Shown here one piece after another: positions 17,926 to 26,635 of a stretch of DNA of 64,000 nucleotides. The position numbers and the translations under genes were made by a program. This stretch comes from Thalassotalea_H sp040779345 (GTDB taxonomy: Bacteria > Pseudomonadota > Gammaproteobacteria > Enterobacterales > Alteromonadaceae), in contig JBFONU010000013.1 in the NCBI GenBank assembly GCA_040779345.1, positions 1 through 64,000 of the forward strand, given 5' to 3'. The notes beneath the pieces are model-generated. The model was not told the DNA's origin, did not search any database, and was given only the letters and a program-made list of their open reading frames with translations. Each line of letters starts with the position of its first letter. Within the stretch, counting starts at the first letter, position 1.

Positions 17926-18660
17926 ATGCTAACACTTAACTGTGATCTAGGAGAATTAGTAGGCGAGGCCAATAACGACGCCTTAATTATGCCGCTAATA
18001 GACCAGGCGAACATTGCTTGTGGTTTTCATGCTGGCGATGCTAAAACGATGCGAGATACCGTGGCATTAGCAGTAAAACATCAAGTCAGCATTGGTGCTC
18101 ATCCAAGTTACCCCGATCGAAATAATTTTGGTCGTACTTCCATGAACATGGAAGATAACGCACTAAAAAAGTGTATTACGGAACAAGTAGCAGCGCTTCA
18201 CGTTATTTGCCAAGCACAAAATACCCAGCTTAGTTATATAAAACCTCATGGCGCTTTATATAATGACATGATGGCAAGCCTCGCTATTTTTGAAACTATT
18301 TGCCAAGCTATCTCAATAATCAAACACCCCTTGTCATTAATGATGCAAGCATTACCAGAGTTGCAGCAATATAAAGCTATTGCAGAAAAATATCATATCC
18401 CCTTAATATTTGAGGGATTTGCCGATCGCGCTTATCAGTCGAATGGTTTATTAGTGAGAAGATCTCACCCGGGTGCACTACTTAATGATCCAGAGAAAGT
18501 CTTAGCGCGAATTACACGCTTAATTAACCAGCAGCAATTAACCAGTATTGATGGCAAGGCATTAAACTTAACAATCGATAGTTTATGTGTACATGGCGAC
18601 AATAAAGCGGCACTAGCACTGCTAACGTCGCTGAGAAGGCTTATCAATGACAGTATTTGA
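17926..18660 (+). CDS. pxpA: 5-oxoprolinase subunit PxpA (LamB/YcsF family)
   Basis: PxpA is the catalytic partner in ATP-dependent hydrolysis of 5-oxoproline (pyroglutamate) to glutamate by the PxpABC complex. The 244-residue length equals that of E. coli PxpA. The family start LTLNCDLGELVG, then ANIACGFHAGD and GAHPSYPDRNNFGR, and the later KPHGALYND and EGFADRAYQ motifs, are all intact. It overlaps pxpB by 14 bases, indicating translational coupling. Confidence 0.96.
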   Translation: MLTLNCDLGELVGEANNDALIMPLIDQANIACGFHAGDAKTMRDTVALAVKHQVSIGAHPSYPDRNNFGRTSMNMEDNALKKCITEQVAALHVICQAQNTQLSYIKPHGALYNDMMASLAIFETICQAISIIKHPLSLMMQALPELQQYKAIAEKYHIPLIFEGFADRAYQSNGLLVRRSHPGALLNDPEKVLARITRLINQQQLTSIDGKALNLTIDSLCVHGDNKAALALLTSLRRLINDSI

Positions 18661-19366
18661 CATTTATCCGAGTAGCGAGAATAGTGTTTTGCTGACTTGG
18701 CCTGAAAAAATGTGCCCAGTGCAACATCAACAGATCCTCAATATATCAGAAACAGTTAAGCAGCAGCTTCATGAAGTAGTGTTTGAAAGTATTGTCAGTT
18801 ATAACTCGTTAATGCTTTATTATCACTTTGAAAAAATCACTTTTCATCAACTAAAACAGCATATAAATGAATACATAGAGCAAAAGAGAGCAGAAGAGCA
18901 ACCGCTTTATAATACAAACTCTTTGATTGAAATACCTGTATATTATGGTGAGGATGCAGGGTGGGATTTATGCGCTGTTGCTAAACAATGTCAACTCTCC
19001 ACACAACAAGTTATCAAATTACACAGTCAAAGAGTCTATCGAGCATATGCTTTAGGCTTTACCCCAGGTTTTTGCTACTTAGGCTCTTTGGATAACAAAC
19101 TGATATTAAACAGAAAAACAACACCAAGGTTAACAGTTCCCAGAGGTGCAATTGCCATTGCAGAGCAGCAAACAGCCGTTTACCCTAATGAAAGCCCTGG
19201 CGGTTGGCATATTATTGGTCAAACACCTGTGCCTTTATTTGACAGTAATAACGAGCAGTTCAAACCTAAGATCACCGTAGGCCAACAGGTCAAATTCATC
19301 GAAATTAATGAAAAACAGTTTCTAAAAATATCGGGTGAACAGCCTCATCTTGAAAGGAGCAATTAA
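18647..19366 (+). CDS. pxpB: 5-oxoprolinase subunit PxpB (KipI family)
   Basis: The protein has 239 residues. It carries the allophanate-hydrolase subunit 1 / KipI fold signature: IPVYYGEDAGWDLCAVAKQ, the YRAYALGFTPGFCYLG loop and the VPRGAIAIAEQQTAVYPNESPGGW segment. PxpB and PxpC together phosphorylate the substrate for PxpA. It shares one base with pxpC at the stop/start junction (TAATG). It is a little longer than E. coli PxpB (218), mainly in the N-terminal third. Confidence 0.95.
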   Translation: MTVFDIYPSSENSVLLTWPEKMCPVQHQQILNISETVKQQLHEVVFESIVSYNSLMLYYHFEKITFHQLKQHINEYIEQKRAEEQPLYNTNSLIEIPVYYGEDAGWDLCAVAKQCQLSTQQVIKLHSQRVYRAYALGFTPGFCYLGSLDNKLILNRKTTPRLTVPRGAIAIAEQQTAVYPNESPGGWHIIGQTPVPLFDSNNEQFKPKITVGQQVKFIEINEKQFLKISGEQPHLERSN

Positions 19367-20316
19367 TGGGATCTTTAACCATTGCCAAGTTGAAAGGTAA
19401 AGCCTCTTTTCAAGACTTAGGAAGAGATACGACTCAACACTTAGGTTTTAGTGGCAGTGGCGCGGCCGATGAATATAGTTATTTATTAGCCAATAACTTA
19501 TTAGGTAATGGTTGTTCTGATGCCGCTATTGAAGTGACTTTAGGGCAAGTCGTATTAGTTGCTAAGCAATATTGTAAAATGGTGATCACTGGTGCCAATT
19601 GCCAGCCTTTTATTTTCAAAGAAAACCGTCAAACACTACCACTCAAAAATGGTAAAGTATTTGAGTTATTTCAAGGAGATACACTTCACTTAGGCATTCC
19701 TAAAAGTCAATTACATAGTTATATTGCTATTGCCGGTGGTTTTTCTGCAAAACATTGGCTGGGGAGTGTCTCTCAAACGACGAATGAAATGCCTCTAGGT
19801 TTTACTGAGCCCACATTATCACAAGGAGATAAACTCTTCTTTTCTGCCGATGCTCAAACCCAACCGTTAAAAGAGGTGAAAACCCAGCCCGATTATTTTC
19901 ATCAATCAACACAACTCACCCTTCGTTTTTTACCCAGCACACTTTGGCATAATTGGACGCCTTTACATCAAGAAGAGCTAATAAAACAACACTTTACTAT
20001 AACGCCACAAAGTAATCGTATGGGGTATCGCATGTCTGGAGAGCCACTAAGACAACAACGCATTACCCAATCACTTTCTAAACCCGTTAATTTAGGTGCT
20101 ATTCAACTTCCTGCTGATGGGCAACCGATAGTGTTGATGAAAGAAAGACAAACCATTGGTGGTTATCCTTTAGTCGGTACTGTGATCCAAACGGATTTAT
20201 TTCGCTTAAGCCAAAAAAGACCAGGGGAACAGGTAAATTTTGTGCCTGTTACACTTGAACAGGCACAAGCGCAATTGCTCGCTTTTAAAAGTAAATTTGG
20301 GCTATTCTCAAATTAA
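19366..20316 (+). CDS. pxpC: 5-oxoprolinase subunit PxpC (KipA family)
   Basis: The protein has 316 residues and matches the allophanate-hydrolase subunit 2 / KipA family. Seen are FQDLGRDTTQHLGFSGSGA near the N-terminus, AIEVTLG, YIAIAGGF, the NRMGYRMSG motif and the closing GYPLVGTVIQTDLFRL and RPGEQVNFVPV segments. It completes the PxpABC complex, the last gene of the ycbX-pxpABC cluster. No clear terminator follows in the 306-bp gap before the porin gene. Confidence 0.95.
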   Translation: MGSLTIAKLKGKASFQDLGRDTTQHLGFSGSGAADEYSYLLANNLLGNGCSDAAIEVTLGQVVLVAKQYCKMVITGANCQPFIFKENRQTLPLKNGKVFELFQGDTLHLGIPKSQLHSYIAIAGGFSAKHWLGSVSQTTNEMPLGFTEPTLSQGDKLFFSADAQTQPLKEVKTQPDYFHQSTQLTLRFLPSTLWHNWTPLHQEELIKQHFTITPQSNRMGYRMSGEPLRQQRITQSLSKPVNLGAIQLPADGQPIVLMKERQTIGGYPLVGTVIQTDLFRLSQKRPGEQVNFVPVTLEQAQAQLLAFKSKFGLFSN

Positions 20317-20526
20317 TTTGTTTTATACTGCATAGCCAATAACACTTAAATCACTAAAAATATCGCGAACTACCAGCGGCTACAAGCATCAATTCAACTT
20401 TTATCCATGATGATTTCTCTTGCTTTACATTAGTTTTTCTAATGACAAAAAATAGTGATAAGTTGCGCGTTATTTCTTTGATACAAGTCAATAAAGGCTG
20501 ATTATATCGCGATTATTTAACTAGTC

Positions 20527-20540
20527 TTGATCATCATCAA
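20527..20540. promoter_or_regulatory. Perfect FNR/CRP-family site upstream of the porin gene
   Basis: TTGATCATCATCAA matches the FNR consensus TTGAT-N4-ATCAA at every fixed position. Its centre (20533.5) lies about 41 bp upstream of a start point predicted from a -10-like CATTAT at 20563-20568, the spacing of a class II FNR-activated promoter. The rest of the 20317-20622 gap shows nothing else I can name. Confidence 0.65.
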
Positions 20541-20622
20541 CTCACCACTTTAGTAAGTTCGGCATTATCCTCGACAAGTAATAAGACAACATAATTAATA
20601 TAACTATTAGGTAGGATATAAC

Positions 20623-21828
20623 ATGAAATCTAATGCAAAAAAACTCTCACTCTCTTTGATTAGTTCTGCAATTTTAGCCTCATTAGCATTCACTGCCACC
20701 GCTGGTGATAATAATGCCTCATTAAGTGACGCTTTAACAAATGGCAAAGCCTCGGCAAACTTAAACTTACGGTATGAAGCTGTTGAACAAGACAATGCAG
20801 CAAAAGATGCTGATGCGTTAACTTTACGTACACGTTTAAACTACACGACTGGCGCGTTTAAAGGTTTCTCAGCCGCTGTTGAACTTGAAAACTCAATCGC
20901 TTTGGTTGATGACTATAAAGATGCCATTGGCCATGGTAATGAGTATTCGGTAGTTGCGGATCCTGATCACACCGAGTTAGATCAAGCCTACATCGCGTAT
21001 AAAGGTGATAAGTTGTCTGGCAAAATTGGCCGTCAGGTGATCACTATGGATAACCATCGTTTTGTTGGTCATGTTGGCTGGCGTCAAGATAGACAAACAT
21101 TTGATGCCTTAACACTGGGTTATCAATTGAGTGAAGCGACAAAAGTCTCTTATGCTTATCTAGCAAAACGTAACCGTATTTTTTCAGATGATAAAGACGT
21201 TGATTCACAAGATCACCTATTAAATATCTCTCACAAGTTATCTGCAGGTAAGTTAACAGGTTATGCCTATTTATTAGAAGAAGACAAAACAGGTGGCGCA
21301 GAAATAAACACTTTTGGTGTTCGTTACGCTGGTTCAACCAAATTAAGTGGCAATAAATTTACTTACTCTGCTGAGTTCGCGCAGCAAGAGAATGATACAG
21401 CCGATAAATCCGCTAATTATATTGCCTTAGAAGCTGGAACTACTTTATCAAATATCAACCTTAAAGCTGGCTATGAATTACTTGGCTCAGACAATGGCGA
21501 ATATGGTTTTTCAACACCTTTAGCGACATTACATAAATTTAACGGTTGGGCTGACCAATTTTTAGGTACGCCAGCTCAAGGTTTACAAGACATTTATGTT
21601 TCTGTAGGTGGTAAATTAGCGGGTGGTAAATGGACAATTATTGCTCATGACTTTTCTGCTGATGATGCTTCAGCAACCGTTGATGATTTAGGTTCAGAAA
21701 TTGATGCAGTATACGCAAAAGCTATCAATAAAACCTTTAAAGTGGGTGTTAAGTACGCTTCATATAATGCTGGCGACATTAAAGTAGATGCCGACAAAGT
21801 TTGGGTATGGTTAGAAGCAAAATTCTAA
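20623..21828 (+). CDS. Outer-membrane porin-like beta-barrel protein
   Basis: The protein has 401 residues. The signal peptide ends at about ATAG (residues 1-27). It is rich in alternating strands with aromatic residues, and the C-terminus ends in KVWVWLEAKF, the terminal phenylalanine expected for BAM-inserted barrels. It resembles alginate-export/OprD-like porins of Alteromonadales in early segments such as LNLRYEAVEQDNAAKDADALT. Substrate unknown. A perfect FNR site upstream suggests induction at low oxygen. A hairpin terminator follows. Confidence 0.82.
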   Translation: MKSNAKKLSLSLISSAILASLAFTATAGDNNASLSDALTNGKASANLNLRYEAVEQDNAAKDADALTLRTRLNYTTGAFKGFSAAVELENSIALVDDYKDAIGHGNEYSVVADPDHTELDQAYIAYKGDKLSGKIGRQVITMDNHRFVGHVGWRQDRQTFDALTLGYQLSEATKVSYAYLAKRNRIFSDDKDVDSQDHLLNISHKLSAGKLTGYAYLLEEDKTGGAEINTFGVRYAGSTKLSGNKFTYSAEFAQQENDTADKSANYIALEAGTTLSNINLKAGYELLGSDNGEYGFSTPLATLHKFNGWADQFLGTPAQGLQDIYVSVGGKLAGGKWTIIAHDFSADDASATVDDLGSEIDAVYAKAINKTFKVGVKYASYNAGDIKVDADKVWVWLEAKF

Positions 21829-21869
21829 CTCGCAGTTAAAAACACGTTGAACAATAGATGACATCATAG

Positions 21870-21905
21870 AGCCGACTTTATCGTCGGCTTTATCGTCGGC
21901 TTTAT
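21870..21905 (+). terminator. Porin terminator with a duplicated 3' arm
   Basis: AGCCGAC (21870-21876) can pair with either of two GTCGGCT copies (from 21883 or 21895). The 12-bp unit TTTATCGTCGGC is duplicated in tandem (21877-21888, 21889-21900). T-rich DNA follows. Two alternative hairpins are possible. Confidence 0.75.
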
Positions 21906-22077
21906 TTTGTTGTGCGAAATTTAACTCGTCTACCCGTCATACTAGCCTTCCTTTTTATGCTCAATAAATTTTTTGGTTTAAACAAAGGTTCAAATATAAA
22001 AAAAACAGGTGTATTGTCGATAATCACGGATTAGAATAGCGACGCTTTTACTCTCTATGCTTCGATAGGTTCTACTT

Positions 22078-22668
22078 GTGTTATTGATGATCGACAACTA
22101 CGATTCGTTTACTTTTAACTTAGTGCATTATTTTCGTGCGCTTGGGCAAGAGGTAGAAGTTTACCGTAATGACCAAATCACCCTAGAGACAATATCGCAA
22201 CTCGCACCTTCATTAATTGTGATATCTCCTGGACCCAGTGATCCTGATCATGCGGGTATTTCTTTACAAATAATTCAAAAATTTGCGGGTGTGATCCCTA
22301 TATTAGGCGTTTGTCTTGGGCATCAATGTATTGCTCAGCACTTCGGCGCAAAAATTAAAAAAGCCCAAAAAGCAATGCATGGAAAAATAAGCCATATCAC
22401 TCATAATGGCCAAGGATTATTTCATCAATTGCAAAATCCTTTAAGGGTAACTCGTTATCATTCGTTAATTGTTGACCAGCAAGACTTCCCTGCAGAGTTA
22501 GCGATTACAGCTTGGACAACGACCACAGAAAACGACATTAATGAAATCATGGCGTTAGAACATAAAACATTAGCCATTGCGAGTGTGCAGTTCCACCCAG
22601 AATCTATTTTAACGGAACAAGGCCAGCAATTACTCAAAAACTTTATTTATAGATATACTACAGAGTAG
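22078..22668 (+). CDS. pabA: Glutamine amidotransferase subunit PabA/TrpG
   Basis: This 196-residue class I glutamine amidotransferase has the nucleophile cysteine in LGVCLGHQC, the catalytic pair in FHPES and the start MIDNYDSFTFNLVHY. It supplies ammonia to aminodeoxychorismate synthase (folate) or anthranilate synthase (tryptophan). It stands alone, without trpE or pabB, ahead of the arg/ast genes, a context I know for pabA in Shewanella and Vibrio; PabA is preferred. The start is GTG with AGG 8 bases upstream. Confidence 0.9.
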   Translation: MLLMIDNYDSFTFNLVHYFRALGQEVEVYRNDQITLETISQLAPSLIVISPGPSDPDHAGISLQIIQKFAGVIPILGVCLGHQCIAQHFGAKIKKAQKAMHGKISHITHNGQGLFHQLQNPLRVTRYHSLIVDQQDFPAELAITAWTTTTENDINEIMALEHKTLAIASVQFHPESILTEQGQQLLKNFIYRYTTE

Positions 22669-22745
22669 CAATTGAATTCATGATATAAACAATTGTGCCG
22701 ATATTCACTACGTATTTTACTTTTACCAACGACCACTAAGAGCCA

Positions 22746-23891
22746 ATGCAAATATTTGACGAAAACGATAAGATTTCACCTATTTACCATCGAGCAATCA
22801 GCCTAACCTTAGGCAAAGAGTTTGCCGAAGAAAATACAGGCGCTATTTCTCTGATCCCTCAACAAAATAGTGAGCAGGAGAATCGCCGTCGTGAGTTATT
22901 AGATGTCGAAGAACAGGCTAAAAAAGATCGCATCATTGAAGAACACGGTAAATCACATTTTAAAGCTCAAATGATGTCCAAATTCTATGCTCAGGTCACC
23001 GCACAAGTAAATAATGAATTTGATAATAAAGAAAACTTATATGCAAATGTGCTCAATATTGAAGATGCAGCCCCTGCAATTATGGAAATATTGTCAGTAA
23101 AGGCAGCCTCAATTAAGCGTATTTCTCCCTTAGTTAAGTCACTTCCTTGGTTAGCTGATGAATTAATTAAACTCGTAAATAAACCACAGTATCGAAAACG
23201 TGCTGATGTTCAGGTGACAGACGCGACTCTGGCGTTAACCTACGTAGGACTCGAAAACTTAAAACTGGTCATGCCTACTTTTATGCTTAAACATTGGTTA
23301 CCAATGAGCACTGCGCCTTATGGGTTAATGAAACGAAAACTTTGGAATGACGCTTTATCTATAGCATTAGCTTCACAGGTTTTAGCAAAACAAAACGGTT
23401 TAGACCCTTTCGCCGCTTTTGCGGGCGGCATGCTCAGTAATATTGGTTTATTAGCCGTGGCACGTTGTTTTTTTCAAACATACGATGAAATGTACAAGCA
23501 AGAACTGAAAGCGGCATATGATGCTCGAGATAAACGTTTACATGACGTACTCGTAGAATTTGAAATGTCTCCCAACTTGCTCCTTGAACAATTAATTTAT
23601 CGCAGCAGTAAAGTGGCCGCTGATTTAATCGAATTAATGCGCTTTGATCGTCTTGTCATTACAGAGCCTTTATTTGACTTAGCCTACACTACCGACTTAA
23701 ATCAGATGTCTGAAATGGCTAAAGTCATTGTGAAAGCGAAAGCCTATATTGCTTATAGAAGCTTAGCGAAAGAAGATTTAATTAATAATGATGAAGCAAA
23801 ATCATTGCTTGGCTCTGTTAATATAACCGCCGAAGAGCTCACCTTGTTAAAGAAAAGTGACATTGACCATATCAAACTAAACTTTAAATAA
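22746..23891 (+). CDS. HDOD domain protein
   Basis: The protein has 381 residues. A charged helical N-terminus (about 1-100) precedes an HDOD domain at about 105-310. That domain carries the features VKSLPWLADELIKLVNKPQYRKR, ATLALTYVGLENLK and FAAFAGGMLSNIGLLAVAR. HDOD proteins are HD-superfamily relatives without clear catalysis and usually act in signalling. It sits between pabA and argD, an order I associate with Alteromonadales, but no functional link is known. No membrane segment is visible. Confidence 0.85.
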   Translation: MQIFDENDKISPIYHRAISLTLGKEFAEENTGAISLIPQQNSEQENRRRELLDVEEQAKKDRIIEEHGKSHFKAQMMSKFYAQVTAQVNNEFDNKENLYANVLNIEDAAPAIMEILSVKAASIKRISPLVKSLPWLADELIKLVNKPQYRKRADVQVTDATLALTYVGLENLKLVMPTFMLKHWLPMSTAPYGLMKRKLWNDALSIALASQVLAKQNGLDPFAAFAGGMLSNIGLLAVARCFFQTYDEMYKQELKAAYDARDKRLHDVLVEFEMSPNLLLEQLIYRSSKVAADLIELMRFDRLVITEPLFDLAYTTDLNQMSEMAKVIVKAKAYIAYRSLAKEDLINNDEAKSLLGSVNITAEELTLLKKSDIDHIKLNFK

Positions 23892-24257
23892 TGTTTGCCT
23901 TTTATTTTTGAGTATTTATGAAAAGAAGAAATCAGCGCATTATGAGACAAGTGCACTGTTTCCTTATGTCTTTAATTAAATACACGCCAAATGGCAATAA
24001 ACAATAGTTATTCATTATAACTGAATAAAACCCTTCAACCCCTTATTTTACAAGGGGTTTAGCTATTCAAAAGCAAGACAAGACTACTTTTATCTGTCAT
24101 AATGTTTTTCAAATTTTCAACTACAATGATAATTCTTTATTCAACCTTTGTAGTGAAATTACCATCAATCAAGCGATAAAATTAACAATAAGCGGTCAAC
24201 AATAGCAAAACCGTTTGATTAAATTAGAGACAAGAGTCTCAATATTAGGAGTAGACA
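23892..24257. other. Regulatory gap upstream of argD
   Basis: This 366-bp region has no gene. It contains a candidate pair of ARG boxes (23999-24037), a weak hairpin AACCCCTT/AAGGGGTT (24037-24044 and 24052-24059) and then AT-rich DNA up to the argD ribosome site (AGGAG, just before 24258). Confidence 0.6.
23999..24037. promoter_or_regulatory. Candidate tandem ARG boxes (ArgR)
   Basis: Box 1 (23999-24016) matches the 18-bp consensus WNTNAATWWWWATTNANW at all but two positions. Box 2 (24020-24037) has a perfect left half (ACTGAATAAAA) and a poor right half. They are separated by 3 bp, the spacing known for ArgR hexamer sites. They lie about 220 bp before argD/astC, consistent with remote activation or repression by ArgR. 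Confidence 0.4.
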
Positions 24258-25475
24258 ATGAGCAACCAAATACCTGTAAACCGTGAATTATTCGATGACG
24301 TTATGGTACCGAATTATTCTCCATCAGCCGTCATTCCAGTTCGTGGCGAAGGTTCACGCGTTTGGGATCAAGAAGGTCGAGAATATGTCGACTTTGCAGG
24401 TGGTATTGCCGTTAACTGTTTAGGTCATTGTCATCCTGCTTTAGTCAATGCTTTAAAAGAGCAAGGCGAGAAAATTTGGCATTTATCAAATGTTATGACA
24501 AACGAGCCAGCATTGCGCTTAGCGAAAAAGTTAGTAGATAATACCTTTGCTGAGAAAGTCTATTTTGCCAATTCAGGTGGTGAAGCAAACGAAGCGGCTT
24601 TTAAACTTGCACGTCGTTGGGCACTTGAAGTTCACGGTGAAGAAAAAACCCAAATAATTTCTTTTAAACAAGGTTTCCATGGTAGAACATTTTTCACCGT
24701 TACTGTTGGTGGGCAAGCTGCTTATTCAGACGGTTTTGGCCCAAAACCTGGTGATATTGTCCATGCTGAATATAACAATTTAGACAGTGTTAAAGCACTA
24801 ATTTCAGATAATACTTGTGCCATAGTGATGGAGCCATTACAGGGAGAAGGCGGTATTGTTTCTCCTACCATTGAATTTGTTAAAGGTGTGCGTGAATTAT
24901 GTGACCAACACAACGCACTGTTAGTATTTGATGAAGTACAAACCGGTGTAGGCCGTACAGGCGATTTATATGCCTATATGGGCTTAGGTGTGGTACCTGA
25001 CATTCTAACAACGGCAAAAGCCTTAGGTGGTGGTTTCCCGATTGGCGCAATGATCACAACAACAGACATTGCCAAACACCTAAAAATTGGTACTCACGGT
25101 AGTACATACGGTGGTAATCCACTTGCTTGTGCTGTAGGAGAAGCCGCCTTTGACACCGTTAATGATCCTGCTGTGCTTAATGGCGTAAAAACCAAAGCGC
25201 AACTCTATGTTGACGGCTTAAATGCAATTAATGAGAAGCATAACGTGTTTAGTGAAATTCGTGGTAAAGGTTTACTCATTGGTGCCGTACTTAACGATAA
25301 CTATCAAGGGCAAGCTAAGGCTTTCTTAAATGCGGCTATGGCTGAAGGTGTTATGACATTAGTTGCTGGCCCTAGCATCGTTCGATTTGCTCCTTCGTTG
25401 GTGATCCCTAATGAAGACATTGCTGAAGGTTTATCTCGCTTTGAAAAAGCCATTGCTAAACTAGTAAACGCTTAA
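24258..25475 (+). CDS. argD: Acetylornithine/succinylornithine aminotransferase
   Basis: This PLP enzyme has 405 residues and is bifunctional in relatives: ArgD in arginine synthesis and AstC in arginine degradation. The FANSGGEANEAAFKLAR segment, the LLVFDEVQTGVGRTG aspartate region, the PLP lysine in TTAKALGGGFPIGAM (about residue 255) and the GTHGSTYGGNPLAC segment are intact. Being directly ahead of astA and astD supports the AstC role here. The ribosome site AGGAG is strong. Confidence 0.95.
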   Translation: MSNQIPVNRELFDDVMVPNYSPSAVIPVRGEGSRVWDQEGREYVDFAGGIAVNCLGHCHPALVNALKEQGEKIWHLSNVMTNEPALRLAKKLVDNTFAEKVYFANSGGEANEAAFKLARRWALEVHGEEKTQIISFKQGFHGRTFFTVTVGGQAAYSDGFGPKPGDIVHAEYNNLDSVKALISDNTCAIVMEPLQGEGGIVSPTIEFVKGVRELCDQHNALLVFDEVQTGVGRTGDLYAYMGLGVVPDILTTAKALGGGFPIGAMITTTDIAKHLKIGTHGSTYGGNPLACAVGEAAFDTVNDPAVLNGVKTKAQLYVDGLNAINEKHNVFSEIRGKGLLIGAVLNDNYQGQAKAFLNAAMAEGVMTLVAGPSIVRFAPSLVIPNEDIAEGLSRFEKAIAKLVNA

Positions 25476-25554
25476 TTATTGCTAGAAATTTTTAAAATAG
25501 CGCTCAGGTTAATTCATAGACTTGAGCGTCGTTTATCATCATTGAGATATTTTT

Positions 25555-26571
25555 ATGGTTATTATACGCCCTATTCAACAAAGCGATTACGATGCCTTAC
25601 ATCGTATTGCAATAGAATCAGGACACGGTTTTACATCACTTCCGGTCAATGAAGAATTATTAACTCAACGGATCTCACGTGCAGAGCAATCGTTTAATAA
25701 AACAGTTACTCAACCTGCCGATGAAGGTTATCTGTTTGTTATGGAAGATACCACAACAGGTGAAGTTGTCGGTACTAGTGGCATTGAGGCGGCGGTAGGG
25801 TTAGATGACGCCTTTTATCATTATCACTTAGGAAAAGTTGTGCATAGTTCACGTGAATTAGCTGTTTACAATACCGTTGAAACACTTTCACTATGTAACG
25901 ATTACACGGGTGCTTCTGAAATTTGTACTTTGTACTTATCTGAAAGCCATCGCAAAAATAACAATGGTCGTTTTTTATCGCGTGTTCGATTTTTATTTAT
26001 CGCTGAGCATTTAGAACGCTTTTCAGAAACCGTTATTGCAGAAATGCGAGGGGTTTCAGATGAGAACGGTCGTTCACCGTTTTGGAACTGGCTTGAAGAA
26101 CACTTTTTTTCGATGGACTTTCCAACCGCTGATTACTTAACGGGAATTGGTAAAAAAGTTTTTATAGCCGAGCTGATGCCTAAGCACCCTATTTATGTCA
26201 GTTTACTCAGCAAAGATGCCCAACAAGTGATTAATAGAGTACATGAAAAAACAGTTCCAGCTTTACGATTATTAGAAGCGGAAGGTTTTTGTAGAAGAGG
26301 CTACGTAGATATTTTTGATGGCGGACCAACAGTTGAAGCACAAGCAAAATCGATTAAAACAATTAATCAAAGTCACAAATGTCAGGTGTTGATAGGAGAG
26401 ATTACAGAGAAGGATAAATATATCCTTTGTAATACTCAAGTGGCTAATTTTAGAGCGGTTCAAGCGCCTATATCATTACGTGAAACCGCTAAGCAAGCCG
26501 TTATCAGCACTGAAACTGCAGCCGCACTTAATGTCACTGAAGGTGACTGGATCAGATTGATCAAAAACTAA
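25555..26571 (+). CDS. astA: Arginine N-succinyltransferase AstA
   Basis: AstA transfers succinate from succinyl-CoA to arginine, the first step of the ammonia-producing arginine succinyltransferase pathway. The protein has 338 residues (E. coli 344). The start IIRPIQQSDYDALHRIA, the LCTLYL-type segment (here CTLYLSESHRKNNNGRFLSR), the NPFWNWLE-type motif (here SPFWNWLEEHFFSMDF) and the FDGGPTVEA segment are all family features. It lies between argD and astD with short gaps. astB and astE are not in this window. Confidence 0.95.
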   Translation: MVIIRPIQQSDYDALHRIAIESGHGFTSLPVNEELLTQRISRAEQSFNKTVTQPADEGYLFVMEDTTTGEVVGTSGIEAAVGLDDAFYHYHLGKVVHSSRELAVYNTVETLSLCNDYTGASEICTLYLSESHRKNNNGRFLSRVRFLFIAEHLERFSETVIAEMRGVSDENGRSPFWNWLEEHFFSMDFPTADYLTGIGKKVFIAELMPKHPIYVSLLSKDAQQVINRVHEKTVPALRLLEAEGFCRRGYVDIFDGGPTVEAQAKSIKTINQSHKCQVLIGEITEKDKYILCNTQVANFRAVQAPISLRETAKQAVISTETAAALNVTEGDWIRLIKN

Positions 26572-26635
26572 TTAACACTCTAGATATTTAATAAGCACAG
26601 ACTTAATCAATATACACTGAGTATGAGGAATAAAA

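Noticed and set aside
24037..24059. Hairpin AACCCCTT/AAGGGGTT upstream of argD read as a terminator
   Set aside because: Only three T follow before GC-containing sequence, so it is a weak terminator at best. I mention it only in the gap description.
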